Below are positions 1-6,581 of a stretch of DNA of 10,155 nt, piece after piece. Source of the stretch: Bacteroidales bacterium (GTDB taxonomy: Bacteria > Bacteroidota > Bacteroidia > Bacteroidales > UBA7960); assembly GCA_007122505.1 (NCBI GenBank), contig SKTQ01000009.1, forward strand, positions 1 to 10,155, in the 5' to 3' direction. Every line of letters starts with the position of its first letter. Position 1 is the stretch's first letter. The notes beneath the pieces are model-generated. The model was given only the letters and a program-made list of their open reading frames with translations. It was not told where the DNA came from and ran no database searches. A program made the position numbers and the translations under genes.

Positions 1-359
1 ACTGGCAGGGAGATTCACTGGTTTACAAAAAGGAAAAACACCTGATGCATAATATCACCGGCAGGCGTTATTTTTCAAACATTGGAAGTGAAGGCAGAGA
101 TTATGTGATACGTGCGGAGGCATACCTGTCATCATGGGATGAAAAGTCCATGAATGTATTTCAGGGAGATGAATCACAAGATATCATTCTGCTTTTGCTG
201 GTTACCGATGAACACTATTTCAGGTACCATCAAGGACTAACCAATTATGTGCCGGATGATTTCTTCTCAGAGTCAGTACATATGTATTCAAATATCGAAG
301 GCGGGCTGGGGGTCTTTGCCGGCTATAACAGAACGGTAGTCCGCCTTCTTTCGGAATAG
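1..359 (+). CDS. DUF4249 domain-containing protein, C-terminal fragment
   Basis: This is the last 118 residues of a larger protein. The reading frame is open to the left edge (first full codon at position 3) and ends at TAG 357-359; an internal ATG at 45 is not a credible start because the coding sequence continues upstream of it. The C-terminal stretch, with SNIEGGLGVF followed by AGYN close to the end, is what I recognise from the end of DUF4249 proteins of Bacteroidota. These are usually lipoproteins encoded next to SusC/TonB-dependent receptors, and their exact role is unknown. The rest of the gene and any receptor partner lie outside the window. It converges on pepP with a 65-nt gap that shows no clear terminator. 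The family call rests on the tail motif alone, so it is moderately sure. Confidence 0.7.
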   Translation, partial: WQGDSLVYKKEKHLMHNITGRRYFSNIGSEGRDYVIRAEAYLSSWDEKSMNVFQGDESQDIILLLLVTDEHYFRYHQGLTNYVPDDFFSESVHMYSNIEGGLGVFAGYNRTVVRLLSE

Positions 360-424
360 GGCATCAGTGGGAAAACACCCTGAATGTATGTGTGCATCCG
401 CGGGTTATGCTGTTTGCATGCTTG

Positions 425-1819
425 TTACACCCCTTCATTCATCATACGTTCCACATCGGCTACTGTTTTGGGGATAGGCCGTCCAAGTACCCGGTATCCG
501 TCATCCGTTACGAGTATGTCATCTTCTATCCTGATGCCGCCAAAACCCAGGTAGGGTTTGATTGCATCATAGTTGATATACTCCCTGAATTTGCCTTCCT
601 GTTCCCACTTTTCAATCAGCGCGGGGATAAAATAGATGCCCGGTTCAACCGTAAGCACAAAGCCGCTTTGGAGTTTTCTGCCAAGCCGCAAAAAAGCGGT
701 GCCAAAAATATCAGACCTTTTTACTTCATCATCGTAGCCGACATAATCTTCACCGAGGTCTTCCATGTCGTGCACATCCAGTCCCATCATATGGCCGAGG
801 CCATGAGGCATAAACAAAGCATGAGCACCTTTTTCCACGGCCTCTTTTACATCTCCTTTCATTAGTCCGGCTGCTTTCAGACCATCGGCAATTGTTTCAG
901 CAGCAAGCATATGGATGTTTCTGAACGGAACACCGGGTTTAATGTTCTGGATGGCTTTGAGCTGGGCATTCAGAACAATTTCATAGATTTCCTTTTGTTT
1001 TTGGGAAAACCGTCCACCCACCGGCATGGTCCGGGTATGATCGGTGGCATAATGCATGGCTGTTTCCGCACCGCCGTCCATCAAGAGCAAGCGACCTTCT
1101 TCCAGTTTGTTGTTGTGGGCATGGTTGTGCAAGGTTTCTCCGTTTATGGAGAGAATCAGCGGGAATGAGAGCATTCCGTCAGCGGAAATGGCTATGCCCT
1201 CAACCACGCCGGCGATCTCATGCTCAAACACGCCCGGCTTGGCCATTTTCATGGCCGTGGTATGCATCAGCCAGGCAACGTCCATGGCTTTTTCTATTTC
1301 CAAAATCTCCTGTGCCTCCTTTACAGAGCGTTGAGCCACGATGGCTTTGATAAGATCTGCGGAAGCCTGTGATGGCTGATCTGCAGGTTTTATACCGAGG
1401 AGCTGTTCCAGCAATAGTTTGTTTTCAGCGCGGTAAGGTGGCGGGAAATGGATACGGCGCCCGTCTGAAACGGCTTTCCCCAGAAATTCGGCAAGTTTGC
1501 CGAAGGGCATTGTCCGGCTTATACCCGCCCGGGCGGCCCTTTCCTGAATGGAAGGCTGCGGTCCCATCCAAATAATATCATCCAGGGTGAGATCGTCACC
1601 GAAGAGTATTTCTTCACCGCTGTCGGCGTCCAATACACCGGCCAGTCCCTGCTGATCAAGCCCGAAATAGTACAAAAAGTTGCTGTCCTGCCTGAAACGG
1701 TATGTGTTGGAGCGGTAGTTCATGGGCACATCCACATTTCCCAGTATCAGGATTATTCCTTCTTTTACGTTTTTGCGTAAGGTTTCCCTTCTTTGTGTGT
1801 AGGTTTCTTTGTTAAACAT
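425..1819 (-). CDS. pepP: Xaa-Pro aminopeptidase (aminopeptidase P, M24B)
   Basis: A 464-residue cytosolic metallopeptidase predicted to remove the N-terminal residue from peptides with proline in second place. The N-terminal AMP_N-type domain spans about residues 1-135 and the pita-bread catalytic domain about 175-450. The five metal ligands of the family are all visible: D248 (in MDGGAE), D260 (in ATDHTRT), H343 (in HGLGHMMGLDVHD), E392 (in TVEPGIYF) and E432 (in RIEDD). Between the last two lies an insertion of some 25 residues (FIPALIEKWEQEGKF onward) that is longer than in the E. coli enzyme; I believe this is usual for the Bacteroidota type. The start ATG at 1819 gives a full-length N-terminus and is preceded by an A-rich stretch. 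The gene lies 174 nt downstream of the antitoxin in the same direction, so read-through is possible, but functionally it is a separate housekeeping gene. Confidence 0.95.
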   Translation of the reverse strand: MFNKETYTQRRETLRKNVKEGIILILGNVDVPMNYRSNTYRFRQDSNFLYYFGLDQQGLAGVLDADSGEEILFGDDLTLDDIIWMGPQPSIQERAARAGISRTMPFGKLAEFLGKAVSDGRRIHFPPPYRAENKLLLEQLLGIKPADQPSQASADLIKAIVAQRSVKEAQEILEIEKAMDVAWLMHTTAMKMAKPGVFEHEIAGVVEGIAISADGMLSFPLILSINGETLHNHAHNNKLEEGRLLLMDGGAETAMHYATDHTRTMPVGGRFSQKQKEIYEIVLNAQLKAIQNIKPGVPFRNIHMLAAETIADGLKAAGLMKGDVKEAVEKGAHALFMPHGLGHMMGLDVHDMEDLGEDYVGYDDEVKRSDIFGTAFLRLGRKLQSGFVLTVEPGIYFIPALIEKWEQEGKFREYINYDAIKPYLGFGGIRIEDDILVTDDGYRVLGRPIPKTVADVERMMNEGV

Positions 1820-1993
1820 TTTCTGTTGGTTTTATCTGTAATGATGATTATATTTCAAGAATGTTTGTGGCCAGTAAGATTAGGGATCACAGTCCTGTAA
1901 CGATACAATATTGCCTTTTTATCCTCACTTGCAAAGCCGAAACTGCATATTAAATGAAAGACGTCGAAAACAGCGTTTGGGTAATATGTTTTC
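1820..1993. other. Intergenic spacer upstream of pepP
   Basis: This 174-nt spacer separates the antitoxin stop codon from the pepP start. It must hold either the pepP promoter (minus strand) or read-through sequence from the toxin-antitoxin operon. I found no perfect TAnnTTTG box on the minus strand and no stem-loop followed by a T-run, so neither the pepP promoter nor a higBA terminator can be placed. A short GACGTC palindrome near 1961 is probably chance. Confidence 0.5.
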
Positions 1994-2293
1994 TTACAGG
2001 AATGTAAGTCCCACTTTTTTGTTCAACCCCTTTTCAAATATTCTTATGAGCGTTGATAATTGGATATTGCCACGGGCATTCTCTATCCTTGAAATATAGC
2101 TCTTTTTGGTTCCTGCTTTCTGGGCCAATTGCTCTTGTGTCATCTGTAATTCTCTTCGTGCTTCCTTAAGCATTTCACTCACAATAAAAAGAGTTGCATT
2201 TTCTTCGTATTCGATTCGGCTGTCTGTGCCAATTTTCCCGTGTTCTCTCTCTATCAGCTCGTCAAAAGTTTTTATGCCTCTATAATCTGTCAT
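1994..2293 (-). CDS. higA: HigA-type antitoxin, XRE/Cro helix-turn-helix
   Basis: A 99-residue DNA-binding protein expected to neutralise the toxin encoded just upstream and to repress their shared promoter. Residues about 41-90 form a helix-turn-helix domain of the XRE/Cro type: the MTQEQLAQKAGTKKSYISRI stretch contains helices 2 and 3, followed by ENARGNIQLSTLIRIFEKGL. The N-terminal 35 residues are charged and may be the toxin-contacting arm, which is an inference. The ATG overlaps the toxin stop codon as ATGA (2290-2293), which indicates translational coupling and the toxin-first order typical of higBA loci. No metallopeptidase or other extra domain is present. The gene and its flanks look more AT-rich than pepP and sdh, as often seen for acquired toxin-antitoxin modules. 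Confidence 0.88.
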   Translation of the reverse strand: MTDYRGIKTFDELIEREHGKIGTDSRIEYEENATLFIVSEMLKEARRELQMTQEQLAQKAGTKKSYISRIENARGNIQLSTLIRIFEKGLNKKVGLTFL

Positions 2294-2634
2294 GGCTTTT
2301 TGTCTTTATTTGTAAAATACTCTTGTTTCAGACGCATTGCTTTTTCAATCTCCTTTTTTGGTGTTTTTTGCGTTTTCTTTTGAAATCCGTTGAATAATAT
2401 TACAAGTTTCCCTTTATCAAAACAGCAGAAAATCCTGTAGATATTGGATTCATATTCGATACGCACTTCGTAAAGTCCATCATAGTCAGTCAATGGCGAA
2501 AGAAATTTTATCGGAACTTTTTCTACCTGTTTGATCAACTCCAATACGTATTTGATTTTCATTTTCACCTTATTCTGAAGAGGTGCATAAAAATCAAAGA
2601 AGTGGTTCTTGTAGAAAACGATTTCTCTCGCCAT
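2290..2634 (-). CDS. higB: HigB/RelE-superfamily toxin (phage Gp49-like)
   Basis: A 114-residue predicted mRNA interferase of the Gp49-like/HigB branch of the RelE superfamily, which typically cleaves mRNA at the ribosome. Family landmarks are clear: an N-terminal strand (EIVFYKNHFFDFY), the central GLYEVRIEYESNIYRIFCCFD at about residues 53-73, then FNGFQKKTQKTPKKEIEKA at 81-99, the conserved basic stretch ahead of the C-terminal helix. Length matches full-length members, so it appears intact. The gene is first in the operon, overlapping the antitoxin by four bases. The ATG at 2634 directly abuts a candidate promoter, so the message is probably leaderless or nearly so. The next in-frame Met is residue 25, inside the conserved domain, which supports the chosen start. 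Toxicity cannot be judged from sequence alone. Confidence 0.88.
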   Translation of the reverse strand: MAREIVFYKNHFFDFYAPLQNKVKMKIKYVLELIKQVEKVPIKFLSPLTDYDGLYEVRIEYESNIYRIFCCFDKGKLVILFNGFQKKTQKTPKKEIEKAMRLKQEYFTNKDKKP

Positions 2635-2635
2635 T

Positions 2636-2669
2636 TTGCAAAGTTATCTCAAAAGATAACAATTTGCAA
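2636..2669 (-). promoter_or_regulatory. higBA promoter inside a nested inverted-repeat operator
   Basis: A perfect inner inverted repeat, GTTATCT (2643-2649) and AGATAAC (2654-2660), is flanked by outer arms TTGCAAA (2636-2642) and TTTGCAA (2663-2669). Read on the minus strand, 2646-2639 is TAACTTTG, a perfect match to the Bacteroidota -7 box TAnnTTTG. A TTG -33 element lies at 2669-2667 with exactly 20 nt between. Each outer arm therefore carries one promoter element and the inner palindrome sits in the spacer and -7 box, an ideal arrangement for repression by the HigA-like protein. Binding by HigA is an inference. Confidence 0.7.
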
Positions 2670-2860
2670 TTTTTTTTTAATATAAATGAATTAAATGTTG
2701 ATTTTTTATTCAGAACAATGTGAAGATTGTTGTATATCCTAAATACAACATTTAGATAGGAAAAAAGAAATCTGATTTTCTGTAATTCTGTTTGACTCAA
2801 AATATTTTCAGAGAACAATACAAGCGATTTATTTATAATGAATTCAAATAAGTTACTGTT
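2670..2860. other. AT-rich intergenic region with overlapping inverted repeats
   Basis: No credible gene is seen here; the only sizeable open frame (minus strand, 2594-2818) overlaps the toxin start and has no recognisable features. The stretch is strongly AT-rich. It contains two overlapping inverted repeats: TGTTGTAT (2728-2735) with ATACAACA (2743-2750), and CTAAAT (2739-2744) with ATTTAG (2750-2755), which cannot pair at the same time. It separates the divergent higBA and sdhCAB promoters. Confidence 0.5.
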
Positions 2861-2892
2861 TTTGGAAAATTAAAGTAGAGTTGATACATTTG
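2861..2892 (+). promoter_or_regulatory. Promoter of sdhCAB
   Basis: TTTG at 2861-2864 and TACATTTG at 2885-2892 match the Bacteroidota -33 (TTTG) and -7 (TAnnTTTG) consensus perfectly, with a 20-nt spacer. Transcription would start a few bases downstream, near 2898, leaving an untranslated leader of about 40 nt before the sdhC ATG at 2941. No obvious operator palindrome overlaps it. Confidence 0.75.
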
Positions 2893-2940
2893 TTTCTTTC
2901 CAATCTGTGTATTATCTCATGCATTCATTAAGCCAAAACC

Positions 2941-3609
2941 ATGAAGAAATCTGTTCTAAATCTTTCATCAATCAGCCAAAAGTATGTTATGGCACTGGCC
3001 GGGATGTTTCTGATGATCTTTCTGATCTTCCACCTGGCGACCAATCTCCTGATGTTAGCGGGTGATGGTGGGAAAGCCTTTTCCGAAGCCGTTACCTTTT
3101 TGTCAGAGAGTCCTTTAATTAAAGTCATGGAGTATGTGCTTTTTGCCGGTTTCCTGATCCACATCCTGTTGGGAGTGATACTGCAACTGCACAACTACCG
3201 ATCGCGACCGGTAAAGTACCACACCAGGTTGCGCAGTGAGACCTCCACATTTTCGCGCTTTATGTTTCATACCGGCGTGATTATTTTTGTGTTCCTGGTG
3301 ATCCATCTGATCAATTTCTTTTTTATCAGGCTGGGTTGGGTTCCGCAGCCGGATTATGCTGCACACAAGCACGATTTTTACAGTGTGGCCGTGGTGCTCT
3401 TCAAGAATCCGTGGTATACTGCCATTTACCTGGTTTCATTTGTCTTTCTCGGCTTCCATCTGAAGCATGCCTTCCAGTCATCTTTTCAGTCACTGGGGCT
3501 CAACCACACGAAATACACTCCCGCCATTAAGGTGATCGGAACGATTTACGCCCTAGGTATCAGTGTTGGTTTTGCCATTATCCCGGTTTATTTCCTGTTT
3601 TTCTATTAA
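2941..3609 (+). CDS. sdhC: Succinate dehydrogenase/fumarate reductase cytochrome b subunit
   Basis: The 222-residue membrane anchor of complex II, which passes electrons between the iron-sulfur subunit and the quinone pool. Five hydrophobic helices are visible at about residues 17-37, 63-83, 107-129, 157-178 and 196-220. Membrane-embedded histidines suited to ligating two b hemes are present at H31, H74, H84, H122, H173 and H176, as expected for the single-subunit diheme (type B, cytochrome b558-like) anchors of Bacteroidota, Bacillus and Wolinella. Which histidines bind which heme is inferred from family position. The ATG at 2941 follows a strong promoter and gives the usual N-terminus. It is the first gene of the sdhC-sdhA-sdhB operon, 33 nt ahead of sdhA. 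Sequence alone cannot tell whether the complex runs as succinate dehydrogenase or fumarate reductase. Confidence 0.93.
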   Translation: MKKSVLNLSSISQKYVMALAGMFLMIFLIFHLATNLLMLAGDGGKAFSEAVTFLSESPLIKVMEYVLFAGFLIHILLGVILQLHNYRSRPVKYHTRLRSETSTFSRFMFHTGVIIFVFLVIHLINFFFIRLGWVPQPDYAAHKHDFYSVAVVLFKNPWYTAIYLVSFVFLGFHLKHAFQSSFQSLGLNHTKYTPAIKVIGTIYALGISVGFAIIPVYFLFFY

Positions 3610-3642
3610 TCCAGATTTTTATCATCATAAATACACAAAGCT

Positions 3643-5562
3643 ATGATAAAGCTTGACTCAAAGATTCCAGAAGGACCATTAGCCGAGAAATGGAGCCGTT
3701 ACAAGGCCGGGCTTCGGCTTGTGAATCCTGCCAATAAGAAAAAAATAGACATCATTGTTGTGGGTACCGGCCTGGCCGGTGCCGGGGCAGCCAGTGCCCT
3801 GGGTGAGCTGGGTTACAATGTAAAGGTGTTTTGTTTCCAGGACTCTCCCCGGCGAGCACATTCCGTTGCTGCCCAGGGAGGGATCAATGCGGCAAAAAAT
3901 TACCGTAACGACAACGATTCCATCTATCGCCTGTTTCACGACATGATGAAAGGTGGCGACTACAGGGCCAGGGAAGCCAATGTATACCGCGCCGCCGAAG
4001 TGAGCAACGACGTCATCGACCATTTCACGGCCATGGGTGTTCCGTTTGCCCGGGACTACGGGGGATCGCTGGACACCCGGTCTTTTGGTGGTGTGCAGGT
4101 TTCTCGTACCTTTTACGCCAAAGGGCAAACCGGGCAACAATGCCTGCTGGGCACCTATTCATCACTGAATCGGCAGATTGCCAAGGGAACAGTGAAAATG
4201 TTCCCGCGTCGCGACATGTTAGACATTGTGATGGTTGACGGAAAAGCAAGGGGTGTCATCACCCGCAACCTGGTGAGCGGTGAACTGGAGCGTCATTCAG
4301 CCCATGCCGTTGTGCTGGCAACCGGTGGCTACGGTACCGTCTTTTATCTGTCCACCCTGGGACTGGGAAGCAACGCTTCTGCGGCCTGGAGTGCATACCG
4401 TAAGGGAGCCGTGTTTGCCAATCCAAGTTTCATCCAGATCCATCCCACCAGCATCCCCGTTCTTAACGACTATCAGTGTAAACTAACCCTCATGTCGGAA
4501 TCACTGAGAAACGACGGTCGTGTATGGGTTCCGAAAGAAAAGGGAGACAAGCGCCATGCGAATGAAATCCCTGAAGAAGGACGGGATTACTACCTGGAAA
4601 GAAGGTATCCGGCATTCGGCAATCTTGTTCCACGAGATGTTGCCTCAAGAGCTGCCAAAGAAAGGTGTGACGCAGGATACGGCGTGGGTGACACAGGTCT
4701 CTCGGTGTATCTTGATTTCAAGGATGCCATCAACAAGCAGGGGGAAAAAGCCATCCGCGACAAATACGGCAACCTCTTTGAAATGTATGAAAAGATCACC
4801 GGCATCAATCCATATAAACAGCCCATGCGTATATATCCTGCCGGGCACTACACCATGGGTGGCCTGTGGGTCGACTACAACCTGATGACTACCATACCCG
4901 GGCTTTATGCCATCGGTGAAAGCAACTTCAGCGACCATGGTGCCAACCGGCTTGGGGCCAGCTCACTGATGCAATGTTCCGGCGACGGTTACTTTATCCT
5001 GCCGAATACCATCAGCGACTATCTGTCTGAGGATATCCGAACCGGAAAAATTTCTACCGACCAGCCGGCCTTTGAAGAAGCAGAAAAACAAGTGGCGGAC
5101 AGGATACAAAAAATCATGGCTGTCGGCGGAAAAGAGACAGCATCTTCTTTCCACAAGCAGCTTGGAAAAATCATGTGGGATCATTGCGGCATGCGCCGTG
5201 ATGCTGAAGGGCTCAAAAAAGGGATGGAGCTGCTCATTCAACTGGAAGAAGAGTTCTGGTCGAATATCTGCGTTCCCGGAACCGACAAGGAACTAAACCA
5301 GGAGCTGGAAAAAGCACTGAAGGTTGCGGATTTCTTTGAGGTGGGCAGACTGATGTGCGAGGACGCACTGCAAAGGGAAGAGTCCTGCGGTGCACATTTT
5401 CGTGAAGAGCATCAGACCGAAACAGGGGAGGCCAAGCGAAACGATGCCAACTTTGCCTTTGTGGCAGCATGGGAATACCAGGGGCCGGCAGCAAAACCAA
5501 AGCTGCATAAAGAAGCACTTGAGTTTAAGTATGTGGAATTGAAGGAAAGGAGTTACAAATAA
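3643..5562 (+). CDS. sdhA: Succinate dehydrogenase/fumarate reductase flavoprotein subunit
   Basis: The 639-residue catalytic subunit interconverting succinate and fumarate with covalently bound FAD. The FAD-binding Rossmann motif is IVVGTGLAGAGAASALG (about residues 38-54). The covalent FAD histidine is H73 in RAHSVAAQGGI. Active-site residues expected for the family are H267 (IHPTS), the proton-shuttle arginine R331 (VPRDVASRA) and H402 (GHYTMGG); the C-terminal FAD contact GESNFSDHGANRLGASSL follows. The protein has the longer architecture with the YQCKLTLMSESLRNDGRVW segment seen in the Bacteroidota/Bacillus-like group rather than the E. coli form. The residue after HPT is Ser; I recall Cys there in many relatives, a change unlikely to matter. 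It is the second gene of the operon, 33 nt after sdhC and 20 nt before sdhB. L-aspartate oxidase was excluded by the partner subunits and the length. Confidence 0.96.
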   Translation: MIKLDSKIPEGPLAEKWSRYKAGLRLVNPANKKKIDIIVVGTGLAGAGAASALGELGYNVKVFCFQDSPRRAHSVAAQGGINAAKNYRNDNDSIYRLFHDMMKGGDYRAREANVYRAAEVSNDVIDHFTAMGVPFARDYGGSLDTRSFGGVQVSRTFYAKGQTGQQCLLGTYSSLNRQIAKGTVKMFPRRDMLDIVMVDGKARGVITRNLVSGELERHSAHAVVLATGGYGTVFYLSTLGLGSNASAAWSAYRKGAVFANPSFIQIHPTSIPVLNDYQCKLTLMSESLRNDGRVWVPKEKGDKRHANEIPEEGRDYYLERRYPAFGNLVPRDVASRAAKERCDAGYGVGDTGLSVYLDFKDAINKQGEKAIRDKYGNLFEMYEKITGINPYKQPMRIYPAGHYTMGGLWVDYNLMTTIPGLYAIGESNFSDHGANRLGASSLMQCSGDGYFILPNTISDYLSEDIRTGKISTDQPAFEEAEKQVADRIQKIMAVGGKETASSFHKQLGKIMWDHCGMRRDAEGLKKGMELLIQLEEEFWSNICVPGTDKELNQELEKALKVADFFEVGRLMCEDALQREESCGAHFREEHQTETGEAKRNDANFAFVAAWEYQGPAAKPKLHKEALEFKYVELKERSYK

Positions 5563-5582
5563 CCCTTTAACAGTTTGAAAAA

Positions 5583-6338
5583 ATGAATTTTACATTAAAA
5601 ATATGGCGCCAGAAGAACGCCAACGCAAAAGGTTCATTCCAAACCTATCCATTAAAAGATGTTTCACCGGAGATGTCCTTCCTGGAAATGCTGGACTATC
5701 TGAACAATCAGCTCATCTCCCAGGGCAAGGAGCCGGTAACATTTGAACACGACTGCCGTGAGGGTATTTGCGGGTCGTGCGGCCTGTATATTAACGGACG
5801 TCCTCACGGGCCGCAACGCAGCACCACCACTTGTGAATTGCATATGCGTGATTTCAAGGATGGTGAAACCATCGTGGTAGAGCCCTGGAGATCAAAAGCA
5901 TTTCCGGTAATCAAAGACCTGATTGTTGACAGGAGCTCTTTTGAGCGCATCATGCATGCAGGCGGTTTTGTGAATGTGAACGTTGGTTGTGCCCCCGAGT
6001 CAAACAGCAGCCCCATTGGCAAACTGATCGCCGACAAAGTATTTGATGCGGCAGTGTGTATTGGATGCGGTGCGTGTGTGGCGGCATGCAAGAACAGCTC
6101 AGCGATGCTGTATGCCGCAGCCAAAATCGCACAGTATGCCATGATCCCACAAGGCAAAGTAGAAGCAAAAGAACGGGTTGACAAAATGGTGAAACAGATG
6201 GACACCGAGGGCTTCGGATTCTGTTCAAACACCTATGCTTGTGAATTCGATTGCCCCAAAGGCATCTCCACCGATTTTATCGCCTTGATGAACAGGGAGT
6301 TTTTCTCCTCGAAGGCTTGTAAACAAAAACACGCCTGA
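5583..6338 (+). CDS. sdhB: Succinate dehydrogenase/fumarate reductase iron-sulfur subunit
   Basis: The 251-residue electron-transfer subunit linking the flavoprotein to the cytochrome b anchor. All cluster ligands are visible. The N-terminal ferredoxin domain carries the [2Fe-2S] set C58, C63, C66 and C84 (CREGICGSC onward). The C-terminal domain has C159, C162 and C165 (CIGCGAC) plus C224 (DCPKG) for [4Fe-4S], and C169, C214 and C220 for [3Fe-4S]. The third ligand positions are all Cys, and C136 and C246 are extra. The assignment of each cysteine follows the E. coli enzyme pattern. It is the last gene of the operon, followed after about 96 nt by a strong terminator. The ATG at 5583 sits after an A-run typical of Bacteroidota translation starts. 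Confidence 0.96.
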   Translation: MNFTLKIWRQKNANAKGSFQTYPLKDVSPEMSFLEMLDYLNNQLISQGKEPVTFEHDCREGICGSCGLYINGRPHGPQRSTTTCELHMRDFKDGETIVVEPWRSKAFPVIKDLIVDRSSFERIMHAGGFVNVNVGCAPESNSSPIGKLIADKVFDAAVCIGCGACVAACKNSSAMLYAAAKIAQYAMIPQGKVEAKERVDKMVKQMDTEGFGFCSNTYACEFDCPKGISTDFIALMNREFFSSKACKQKHA

Positions 6339-6434
6339 ACGGCATGATATACCATCAAACCACTTTGGGCCATTTTGGAATGAGACCAAATGTTTGATTT
6401 TGTTTATTGTCGCTTATAAAGCATTTGGCAGATG
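6339..6434. other. sdhB 3' flank with weak secondary hairpins
   Basis: This is non-coding sequence between sdhB and its terminator. It holds an imperfect hairpin, CATTTTGG (6371-6378) with CCAAATG (6386-6392), and a wider 7-bp inverted repeat, ATCAAAC (6354-6360) with GTTTGAT (6392-6398), followed by a T-rich tract. It may aid termination or stabilise the 3' end of the sdhCAB message; neither can be shown from sequence. Confidence 0.35.
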
Positions 6435-6472
6435 CAACGAAAGTGTATGACCACTGCACTTTCGTTGTTTTT
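6435..6472 (+). terminator. Rho-independent terminator of sdhCAB
   Basis: Perfect 11-bp stem CAACGAAAGTG (6435-6445) with CACTTTCGTTG (6457-6467), an 11-nt loop, and a run of five T directly after the stem. It lies 97 nt downstream of the sdhB stop and separates the sdh operon from the arsR-like gene. Confidence 0.88.
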
Positions 6473-6513
6473 ATCGAAAAATAGCAGTATTTAAAAAAAC
6501 ATAAAAGAAAGGC

Positions 6514-6556
6514 AAACATATTTATATATTTCTTACATTTGTTTCCAAATATGTTT
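6514..6556 (+). promoter_or_regulatory. Promoter and inverted-repeat operator of the first arsR-like gene
   Basis: A perfect -7 box TACATTTG (6534-6541) is bracketed by a perfect 10-bp inverted repeat, AAACATATTT (6514-6523) and AAATATGTTT (6547-6556). No TTG/TTTG element lies 20 nt upstream, so the promoter may be weak. With transcription starting near 6548, the arms would cover roughly the -33 region and the start site, well placed for autorepression by the ArsR-family product encoded 25 nt downstream. The operator role is inferred. Confidence 0.6.
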
Positions 6557-6581
6557 TTATATTAATTTAAAGAATAGAAAA

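Noticed and set aside
361..390. Possible hairpin between the DUF4249 and pepP genes (CAGTGGG/CACCCTG)
   Set aside because: The stem has two mismatches in seven pairs and no T-run follows, so it is not supported as a terminator.
392..865. Plus-strand open frame of 157 codons opposite pepP
   Set aside because: It lies wholly antisense to the pepP catalytic region, has no family features, and is explained by the codon structure of the opposite strand.
2594..2818. 74-codon minus-strand open frame upstream of the toxin
   Set aside because: It overlaps the higB start and its promoter/operator, is low-complexity and AT-driven, and shows no recognisable motif.
3643..5562. L-aspartate oxidase as an alternative to SdhA
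   Set aside because: The protein is longer than NadB, has the complex II-specific regions, and lies between cytochrome b and iron-sulfur subunits.
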